64,000 nt of DNA from Ricordea florida (taxonomy: Eukaryota > Cnidaria > Anthozoa > Corallimorpharia > Ricordeidae), in contig OX453281.1 in assembly GCA_949710005.1 (NCBI GenBank), forward strand, positions 29,568,339 through 29,632,338. Reading direction: 5' to 3'. The notes beneath the pieces are model-generated. The model was not told where the DNA came from. It was given only the letters and a program-made list of their open reading frames with translations, and searched no databases. Shown one piece after another: positions 55,900 to 64,000 of the stretch (position 1 is its first letter; the number at the start of each line of letters is the position of its first letter). The position numbers and the translations under genes are program-made.

Positions 55900-57640
55900 A
55901 TGAGCTACATTTTAAAACGACTGGCAACAAAAAAAGAGGTCGACAATGCGATCAAGACTTGTGAGGACAAAGTTCTCGTGTTAAGGTTTGGAAGGGAATC
56001 TGATGGAGTCTGTCAGCAGCTGGATGACATAGTAAGATTCGAATTCAAAATGGCGTCACAGTATCCTTACACAGTTTTGCGGTCTAAACTTTGTTTTGGG
56101 TTGGTAATGTCCTATCTTATTCTAAAAAAGGACTATGAGACATTGCACTAATGAAATGTCTATTTTTGCGATCGCCCGGAGGTGTTACCTGGGGATATTG
56201 TTTCGTCAGATTCGCTTTGAAGAAGGAATGAGGCTCGAACCTTCAGTTGTTTTTTTTTCATTTTACGGTGGTACAACTTACCTTATCAACGCTGGCTCGG
56301 GTTTTCATCTCTAAAATGCTCTGAAGCTTCCACATAATTCTCTATTACTTTAACTGAACACTGTTTTGACCACAATGAGATAAGATTTCTAATAGGAACT
56401 TTTGGTGAGTTTATCTGTTGCATCCTAAACAGAAAAAAAAAAACTATTCCAAAACCATTTGTTTGTGCTTGATTAACAACCCATGTCCACAGTGTAATGT
56501 AGGGGAGAGATAGATTTCCATATCATCATCCTATATTTCATTATGCATGCTCTAGCTTCACAGATGATGATGGTGATGATGATAATAATCACTTTTTTTC
56601 TAAGGGTCAGTGCTAATTGGTAATCTGTAAACAGAGAAACAAACATTGCATATAGACTTAAACTTTGGTTAGAATCCCAACTGGCAGGAGTGCGGACCAG
56701 TTGGCTATGAACAAGCATCGTCAAGAATGTGAAACTTGGCATGACTGGATTACAAATCCAGCAAGTGGTCAGAGCTGGAGTTGAACCCAGGACAACGAAA
56801 TTTGAAGTCTGACAACTAAATTTCAAGCCTGTCCACACTTCCTCTGTCAAAAATGTTCTGTGCACTACCTTAAACAATCCAGCTACAGCATGCATAATCA
56901 GTATAGGGTGGTATAAACATCTAATCAAACATGGTGTGACCAAGTCTATTATTTTACAATGCATTTTACCTTGACAAAATAGCTGGCCAAGACAGAACAT
57001 GATGTGTCTCGCATGGCTGATATTTACACTGTGGATGTGGATACAGTCCCTGTTTACACACGCTATTTTGACATCTCGTTGATACCAGCCACTGTTTTCT
57101 TCTTCAATGGACAGCACATGAAAGTGGATTACAGGTAGAACTGCCATAAAAACACACTAACAATCTTACAGGTAAAACTACCGAACACACTTATGAATAA
57201 TCTGAAATCTTGTCCTGTTGCACTGGTTCATCTGATGGACAACAAAGTATTATTTCACCTTTGTAGACTGTTAAAGTCTTAAGGGAAATATTCCTGAAAC
57301 ATTCAAGATCACACAAAGGAACCTTTTAAGGGAGTGCAGGACAGCATAGATTTGTCTCATTGTCAAGTTTTCACTCCCATTTGTGTGGCATTGTATGACT
57401 GAACCATGTTTAGAGGCATAAGACTTTTAATATCAGTGGTTTCAATGTTGTTGTTGTTGTTGATTTTTTCTCAGCACACCAGATCATACCAAGTTTATTG
57501 GAAGCTTTAAAACCAAGCAAGATTTTATCGATTTGGTGGAAGTCATCCTCAGAGGTGCTCTCAGAGGAAAACTTATCATCACTAGTCCCATAGATCCAAG
57601 AAATATTCCAAAGTACAGTCTAATATACAAAGACATCTAA
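55900..57640 (+). CDS. TXNL4B: thioredoxin-like protein 4B (Dim2), spliceosome-associated
   Basis: Three exons, 55900-56031, 56983-57134 and 57475-57640, join in frame to 149 aa, the length of the human protein. The start [15 protein letters not shown], the [14 protein letters not shown] segment, the [13 protein letters not shown] strand, [20 protein letters not shown] and the final [13 protein letters not shown] are the diagnostic blocks of the Dim1/Dim2 thioredoxin-fold family, with FFFNG and HMKVDY typical of TXNL4 proteins. TXNL4B interacts with pre-mRNA splicing factors and is linked to cell-cycle progression in mammals (family knowledge). There is no CxxC redox pair, as expected. Intron 1 carries a family B-like element (56528-56912). 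Head to head with EXD3. Confidence 0.97.
56205..56300 (+). mobile_element. partial relative of the 153-bp element (5' part)
   Basis: TTTGAAGAAGGAATGAGGCT then CGAACCTTCAG, followed by TTTTACGGTGGTACAACTTA, which matches the insertion at 19129 in order and spacing. In TXNL4B intron 1. Confidence 0.65.
56528..56912. mobile_element. longer element with family B-like ends
   Basis: Left ATCCTATATTTCATTATGCA and right complement TGCATAATCAGTATAGGGTG, with TGCTCTAGCT / AGCTACAGCA inside. The interior is unrelated to the short copies. Ends 71 bp before TXNL4B exon 2. Confidence 0.65.
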
Positions 57641-60600
57641 AAACGCCCTGTCTAGCATCTTTAACAAGACCACATTCGACCAAACTTCCGATATCGACAC
57701 GCAACACGCCTGCGAGGAAAAAATGTACGAAAACCGTTGTCACTATGAAATGCGGGCGTTCGCGAAGAGTTGCAAACCTCGTGAAATCAGATTAGAACGA
57801 AAAGGGAACAGTTTGTTTTTGCCAGATGTCCCCAGGCGAGCTAGACTGAAGAGAGCATCTCAAGTATCACAGAGAACATTTATGTTTTGTGCGGAAGCGA
57901 GAAGGATCCGACACATAGACAAAATTCTATATGATAATGTGTTTCTCTCCCTTGTTAACATTGTATAGTCTCTGATTGTGTTATATTGGGACACCTCAAT
58001 AGTTTAACCAAGAGAGCCTTGCAGCAGTACTCATCAGCATCATCTCGATCTTTATTCAGTGCCATTTTTGTTGCAAACATGTTGGGGAATAATTTTGGTG
58101 CGAGCATCTGTTTAAATTGGGATAACATTCGAAGGTCATTAACTTGTTTCTATGTGATTAAACGTTCTAACGAGTCGGTCAATACAAGAAGCGAGAAATT
58201 AGTACACGGAATCGGTTCCCTTAAGATAAATGGAACAGAAATTGAAAATGAGATTCGTGTAATAAATTCATAAAGTACAGAAAGTTTATGTATCGGAAGT
58301 GAGTGCGTGCATACAGCTTTGGAAGAGAACTGAACAGATGGACAGAAGCTAGCAGAAATTATTGACTTGTGTGATGTAAAGTAATACATTACAAAGTGGA
58401 AGGAATTCACCTTATTTTATTCACCAAAGGAGAAAATGATGAATAATGTAGATATCAAGTCTTCACTACACGAAAACGAGTAAAAAAGAAAGGACCGTTG
58501 AATGGTCTTAATGAGTGTGCGCTTTCCAGTGTAGCGCTTCTTTTGCGCTCGAATTTTTACAGAGAAACACTCCGCTTTTACATCGAAACCAAATGACGGA
58601 ATGATTACCAAGTTGTTGCCGCCTGCCTGAACACGGTAACAAAAATGTCGGTGAAAAAGGCGAGACAAAATGAGGCCCGGCAACCAGCCACTGCCGAGCT
58701 ACGTACCGAGGACAGCAGTAAGTCCACCATTTTGGTTATTCCGCTAACCTAAATGATCACAGGCTGAAAAACTACTCGGATTTTTTTATTTGGATCGACC
58801 TAACTCTTCCGATTCAAAAGTTTTCGGATTCAAAGTTCCCACTTTAAATTCTGGAATCAAAATCTCCGGAGACGCTACCAAACCGGTGGGTTTTCATGTC
58901 GAGTTCGCCTACAAGTGTGTAAAAGGCAAAACGAATCCGGTACAAAATCAGCCGGGATTGACCACGAATCCGGAAAAAAAATCTGCTCTAGTGTAAACGT
59001 AGTCTAAAAAATGCTTTGCAGGGAACTAAATTTCACGAAAATTGTCAAAATACTGATCTGCATTAACAAACAGTAAGTCTCAGAATTGGTTCGATTGATT
59101 TCTATTTTCCATTGCGATAATTTTCATTGCTGTGAACAAAACCATTCAACAACAAAGATGAAAACAGTTTGACATGTTCCTCTGCAACAAAAAAAGAAGT
59201 ATTTAAGGACGCCGTCGAATTGCACGTACAGCTGACGATTACAGTCAGTTTCTTTAAATGGTTCCTCGGAAGGAAGAGCTGTTTCAACCTGTACTACCCC
59301 AGCGACTTCTGTATTCTCCCATCCTTTGATAACGTAGCTGTTTTCACTAGCTCATGAAGTAAACTGACCATAAAATTTGTAGGTTATTTAATTTCGCGGA
59401 ATAAATTTTCGCGAGAAGTTTTTTTTCGATGAACCTAACTTTCGTGATTTTTTTCAGTTAAAATAGCGAAATTTAAGTCACGCTAAAAATAACAGTAAGG
59501 TAAACGGATGGCCAGCTGATCATTGTAGTTATCGCAAATAAATAGTTTTCTTTGAGAGGCCTCTATTAGTTATCTATAAAAATAAGTGGCGAGTGGACGA
59601 CTGAGGAAAATTTTGTAGCCAGTAATAATGAATGGAAACTGATCAAGTAAATGGGCTGAAGTTTTCTTTTAGAAAAAAAAAATGAAATTAGTAGGTTCCA
59701 GCTTTACTTGTTTTTTTTGTGAAACGAACAAGCCATTGGATAAATACAAGTTAAGGCTTTGGTGAAGAGAACAGATTTATCTGTGCTAAAATAAATGCGG
59801 TTATAATGTCAAAAAAATATCTTTATAAAGAAAATTGAAAATGTACCTGCACTATCAAAAACACTCGTCAAAATACATGTAATGCGTCGCTTTCACATGT
59901 AAATGAACCATTCTTTACAGGTCCAAAAAAAAATAGCACAATAATGCATGCCAAAAGCCCACTACAAAGTAGCTAACGTTTAAAAACACACAATGTTTAT
60001 TCGTACATAACATTTCACTTATCTTTGTCCAATAAACAATATCCGTCGCAGTTATACTGAGTGGGGCTATTTTAAGCTCAGAATTACCATACTCGCTACA
60101 AATGTAAATGTCTGGAACGGGATCAAGTAGAGGTATAGAGTATATTAGTTCCCTGAATACAACTACCTGTCATTTCTACAGTTTAATATCCTTCAAAAAT
60201 TTCAAAAAACTATTTCACTGATATTGTAAGTTTTAAGAAACCCCATCTTAGAGTGTCTAAACAAACTTTGCTATCTGTTTCAGGCAGAAAAGTGCCAAGC
60301 TCGATTTCAGTTAAGTTGGGAGAAAGGAACTGCCATATTCATGCAGTCGCGAGAGAAACTTTGATTACAGATATGATAATGTAAGAAGTAAAAAATGACC
60401 TCTCTTTTTTACAAATCTGGTCAAAAGTACTATTTGCTTGATAAAAGCTCTTCTGACCATGGTACTCCAAAACAGCCGAAAAGTTGTTTTGCAAAATGCA
60501 ACAACCAAGTAGTGTTTCATGGTGGTTTAAAAATGAAATTAAATATGTTAAATAAGGGCGAGAAAAGTTATTTATGACAAACTGAGTGATGGGCTCCGGT

Positions 60601-61254
60601 GATAAATTCTATCGGAAAGCTAGTTTCTAATCACACCTGGGAATATTTTTCACTGTTTAGCTATTTGTTGTTTAATCATCGAATTGAAAACTTGGACACT
60701 CGTTGAAAAAGAGAGGCTATTTTATTATAATATATTTTATTAATACTATTTGTGCATTTACTGGCTAAAGCTAAAGCTATTCAACAGTCGACTGGCCTTT
60801 GGTGATTGGATACAACACAGCACCGGTCTTAAATAAGCTCTGAATCTTTACATTCTTGAATAATTCAACACTAAGTTTTGTTCAAGAGGATTAATTTTTT
60901 TTGGGTAAATTGCAGGTAGACGATTTCACTCGGCAACAAGTTTTGCAGCGTCGTTGTGGTGTGCACTCGGCAAAGCCGGGCAGAATCTCGATATCTACCG
61001 ATTCTACCTAAGTAAGAAGCCGGTAAGATTTTCTATCGTGCCGTTAAAAAGGACATTACAGCCACATACTGTTTTGTTTTCTTTCCATTTGCTGGTGCGA
61101 ACAGTTAGACATTTGGATTACCGGTCGGCTCTATTCAGCCGTCTAAAAAGCGAACACAGAAGAAGTGTTGCAGTTAAAGTAAACCAGAAACGCGATAAAT
61201 CTGAGTCAACGTTTGTATTCACGAAGAGAAAAATGTTGATCGAGTCAAAACATT
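57641..61254. other. intergenic region between TXNL4B and the GPCR
   Basis: Includes the TXNL4B 3' UTR. Several open frames of 60-95 codons (57723, 57986, 58790, 59169, 60954) show no recognisable family and no splice context; I do not call them genes. No structured RNA or clear element seen. Confidence 0.45.
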
Positions 61255-62346
61255 GTGATCGTACAAAAAGATTTTTACCCTGGTGATAATTCACCTTGGC
61301 AACGATCTTGTACACTCGTGTGTGTACGCCTTTTCACACTTAAAACCGAATCTCAAACCAAACACGAAGCCGCTGGAGAAACAGAGATTGTTTTAGTCAC
61401 TATGGCAGTTGGGTTCAGTTTTCTCGGATGGTTTCTGTCCATCGTTACAGCCTTGGGAAATGGTTTCGTCATTTTTCTCATTAGTAACACGCATCGACTT
61501 TATACCTCGTCAAACTGGTTTGTGTTGTCGTTGGCGGTCGCTGATCTCTGTGTGGGTGTGTTTGTGTTTCCGCTGGGATTTCTCTGTGACGTTTTATTCT
61601 CATGCAACATGAGACTGTATACAGCATTTCACTGGTTCTTTCTCCACTCTTCGGTCGCCAATCTCTGTATTCTGACATGGGATCGTTTTACTGCTATTGT
61701 TCATCCATTTAGGTACCACACATCGACTTCAGAGAGACGCCCTCTTTTGCTTATAATGTCAGCCTGGTTGACTTGTCTGGTCATTTCGTTGGCGCTCTTC
61801 TTTGGCATGTATGTTATTGAGACCGACACAGCTCATAAAGTCTTGCGACTGGTGGGGGTCTCCGGTTTCGACGTCATTTGCTGTGCATATCTTTTATACG
61901 CTGTTGTTAGAATACTTGTGGTAGCTCGAAGGCATTCTAAACATGATCAACATTTACAGCAACAAGTACAGTTTAACCAAAACTTATCCATCGAAAACAA
62001 CAGTCAGTCTGTAAGTACACGAGTTAAGTGTACCAGGAGAGGCAGTGCAGCAGCCTTTATAGCTGTTATCGTTTTGTTTTTCTTGAGCTGTTACACGCTT
62101 ATCAATTACCTGATTTTATGCTATGCTTTTTCGCCGTGCCACGGTACCGGAGCGCAGTACGCTTCGAAAGTTATAACTGTGCTACTTGTGTTCAATTCAG
62201 CAGTGAATCCTGTGGTGTACGCTCTGCTGAAGAAAGATATTAAAACAGAACTGCAAAGGATTATTCTTCGAAACAAATTCGACTCACGCTCGCAAAATTG
62301 CGAAAACCGACAGCAAGATACGGTAGCAATGGAACTGGCGCATTAA
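61255..62346 (+). CDS. rhodopsin-like (class A) GPCR, orphan, intronless
   Basis: Single open frame of 363 aa with seven hydrophobic helices. Landmarks: N69 in TM1 (ALGNG), D97 in TM2 (LAVADL), D143-R144-F145 at the end of TM3 (a DRY variant), W171 in TM4, a 40-residue third cytoplasmic loop with basic ends (ARRHSKH, TRRGS), and N318-P319-VVY in TM7. Two usual features are missing: no cysteine in extracellular loop 2 to pair with the TM3 cysteine, and TM6 reads FFLSCYTL instead of CWxP. Intronless class A receptors are commonly expanded in cnidarians; the ligand cannot be inferred. Start: the first Met gives a 49-residue lead without signal peptide; Met50 at 61402, just before TM1, is a plausible alternative. 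Confidence 0.9.
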   Translation: MIVQKDFYPGDNSPWQRSCTLVCVRLFTLKTESQTKHEAAGETEIVLVTMAVGFSFLGWFLSIVTALGNGFVIFLISNTHRLYTSSNWFVLSLAVADLCVGVFVFPLGFLCDVLFSCNMRLYTAFHWFFLHSSVANLCILTWDRFTAIVHPFRYHTSTSERRPLLLIMSAWLTCLVISLALFFGMYVIETDTAHKVLRLVGVSGFDVICCAYLLYAVVRILVVARRHSKHDQHLQQQVQFNQNLSIENNSQSVSTRVKCTRRGSAAAFIAVIVLFFLSCYTLINYLILCYAFSPCHGTGAQYASKVITVLLVFNSAVNPVVYALLKKDIKTELQRIILRNKFDSRSQNCENRQQDTVAMELAH

Positions 62347-62780
62347 AGCGTCTCTAAATCGAAAATTTTCACGACATTAAGTAATTGTCAAAACCTTTCT
62401 TATTCAGAAAAACTTTACTTGAAACAATTGGGAAACGTCAGGAATTAAGCATGCACAAAAGCAATGCTTGAAGAACTCTGAACAAAACTAATCTAGCCTC
62501 CTCATTATGCAAGAGACTGTTAGAAACAAGGGCTACTGGGAGGGAGAGAATAAAAGAAAGGGGAAAAGGGAGAGGAACTGAGGGTTTCTCCCGTGGTTTG
62601 TTTTAAATATAATGGTGGTTAAAACAAAGAGAACAATTGCTCCTTCTCTGCAGTTAATCAGGCTTTTAGTAGTGAGAGTATCATGCAAAGTCTATATACT
62701 CCTTGATAACATACATAAAAAATTGCAACGCTCTGATTGGCTAAGAACACGTCAATTGCAACAGTGTAAAAAGTTGAAAC

Positions 62781-62987
62781 AGACCTTATTCGCTTAAACA
62801 ATTTGTTTTCCCAATAACGATCACGTGATGATACTCAGGAGATTTGGTTCTCTTTCTTGTTCATTAAAGAGTGCAGGCAGACATATTCATGCTTGCATGC
62901 ACTCTTGTTAATGAACAAGACAGAGAACCAAATCTAGTATATGATCTGTATTGGAAAAACAAAATGTAGAAGCGAATAAGGTCTATT
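62781..62987. mobile_element. hairpin MITE nested in a dispersed repeat
   Basis: Nearly the whole length folds back: GACCTTATTCGCTT, AGATTTGGTTCTCT, CTTGTTCATTAA and AGAGTGCA on the left are mirrored by TGCACTCT, TTAATGAACAAG, AGAGAACCAAATCT and GCGAATAAGGTC on the right, around a short TTCATGCTTGCA loop. It interrupts a repeat whose uninterrupted relative is at 37500-37705. Confidence 0.87.
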
Positions 62988-62989
62988 GA

Positions 62990-63185
62990 GTCCAAGAAGT
63001 TGAAATTGAGAGCAGAAATTTGAAATTAAATTTTTGCATGTATATAAGTAACAATAAGTAATCAAATGATTTCGAGTGCAACTTTGTAATTGATAAGCAC
63101 ACGTAAATTCTTCAAAGACAACAAATTGCACTCGCTCTATAGGCTCGTGCTCATTTACTTCAAATTGCAATCGAAACCAAATGTA
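62990..63185. repeat. dispersed repeat, second copy
   Basis: GTTGAAATTGAGAGCAGAAA to AAATTGCACTCGCTCTATAG and CTCATTTACTTCAAA, homologous to 37500-37705. Confidence 0.75.
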
Positions 63186-64000
63186 ATAAAACTTTTAATC
63201 ACGAAATTTTCAGTTCAAATCAGTTAAGACATCCGTTGCACTGTTAAAGAACAGGTTAGCTGAGAAATGTGCATAAGTTAACTTGAATACTCCAGTAAAC
63301 ACTGCGTTCTTTGCATGGTATCCAGTCGTTTCGTACCCACGACCAGTTCGTACAGAGACGATTCGTACCCGGCCAATCTGGGATGGTTCGTACCCAACCC
63401 TCTGGACGATTCGTACCATGGTCAACATTCATAACAAAAAGCATCTTTGAGAATGATTAAAGATCAACCGTAGTTACCTTGAATGATGCTGACTGTTTAT
63501 CCTCCTTGATTGATAAGTGCATTTTGACAAAGAAAACCGGCTTAAGCACGCGCAACACAAGCTTCACAAATTCTTTCTGTGATCGGCAACTCGATTGTTG
63601 CGTGCGACATGTCGTTAGAGATGTCACGAGTAGGATACGAGTAAACCCCTTTTGTTTATTTTAAAAGAGCATATTTAAGCGAAGTCAAGCGAAGCGAAGT
63701 CAAGTCACTGATTGATTACATTTAACTTTAGATTTAACAGGTTCCGGTTAAATCCGAGCGCGCGCAACACAAGTTAATAGCTTTTTCTTTCGATTCCGAG
63801 TCGCTCGTGATCGGGACAAGCCAATTTCCAAATTGTAAAGAAAGTTTGACTTCCTAAACAGTACCAGTTTATTAGTTGCTTAACTTTGCACTGCGTCAAA
63901 TGTAATAAGTAAAACACTATACTTGACAAGAACAAGATACTGTTTGACACAAAACAACTTGGTAATAGGATGGGTACGAAACGTCCGAGTTGGGTACGAA

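Larger units (their letters stand above)
62347..64000. other. 3' flank, repeats only
   Basis: Carries a dispersed repeat split by a hairpin element (62710-63185) and a stretch with four TTCGTACC/TTCGTACA strings (63330-63420) matched by GGGTACGAA at the window end. No gene seen. Confidence 0.5.

Noticed and set aside
56473-57147. 224-codon minus-strand frame
   Set aside because: Antisense of TXNL4B exon 2 and of a repeat; the + strand carries the recognised gene.
57723-57968. 81-codon frame after TXNL4B
   Set aside because: Lies in the likely 3' UTR, no recognisable domain.
58790-58996. 68-codon frame
   Set aside because: Low-complexity match to no family; upstream has no splice or promoter context that I can support.
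61118-61315. Minus-strand frame near the GPCR start
   Set aside because: Overlaps the GPCR 5' part in antisense, no homology seen.

Overview
This is eukaryotic, intron-rich metazoan DNA. The protein families (TRPC channels, SLC49A4-type transporter, EXD3/mut-7-like exonuclease, TXNL4B, rhodopsin-like GPCR), the very dense load of small inverted-repeat elements and the style of the tRNA-derived SINEs suggest a cnidarian, most likely an anthozoan such as a stony coral. The species call is inference from memory of such genomes; the gene calls rest on the translated exons.

Layout. (1) 1-1833: a 106-bp tandem satellite, then the last exon of an amidohydrolase-2-type gene that starts upstream of the window. 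(2) 3.5-34.1 kb: three complete TRPC-like cation channel genes head to tail on the + strand (here TRPC-A, -B, -C; 7, 9 and 8 exons), sharing most intron positions and so produced by tandem duplication. TRPC-B has lost an ankyrin-repeat block, carries an intact-length LINE in intron 1, and has a one-base frame break after the TRP box. TRPC-C has lost the Cys/His zinc-site motif that A and B keep. (3) 34.9-38.2 kb: a three-exon SLC49A4 (DIRC2)-like transporter with an N-terminal lysosomal dileucine signal. (4) 39.1-55.8 kb, minus strand: an EXD3/mut-7-like 3'-5' exonuclease gene. I could place 18 exons that join in frame into 1,050 residues with the DEDD exonuclease and Mut7-C domains. (5) 55.9-57.6 kb, plus strand: TXNL4B, complete in three exons (149 aa), head to head with EXD3, with start codons only 95 bp apart. 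(6) 61.3-62.3 kb: an intronless class A GPCR.

The rest is dominated by mobile and tandem repeats: a Harbinger-like MITE family with 3-bp TWA target duplications (three copies, one nested in another repeat), a second MITE family in which the interior of one copy is flipped relative to its ends, long foldbacks, two SINEs, CTG/CTA arrays, several minisatellites, and a 5.1-kb block inside an EXD3 intron bounded by inverted TACCCTGG termini with GGATCC-rich arrays at both ends.

The genes do not form an operon. The functional theme is sensory and membrane transport (TRPC cluster, GPCR, lysosomal transporter) next to an RNA-processing pair, EXD3 and TXNL4B, that probably share a promoter. The most notable observations are the diverging TRPC trio, the flipped MITE interior, a 153-bp insertion with a 15-bp target duplication inside the LINE reverse transcriptase, and the inverted GGATCC arrays in the exonuclease intron.
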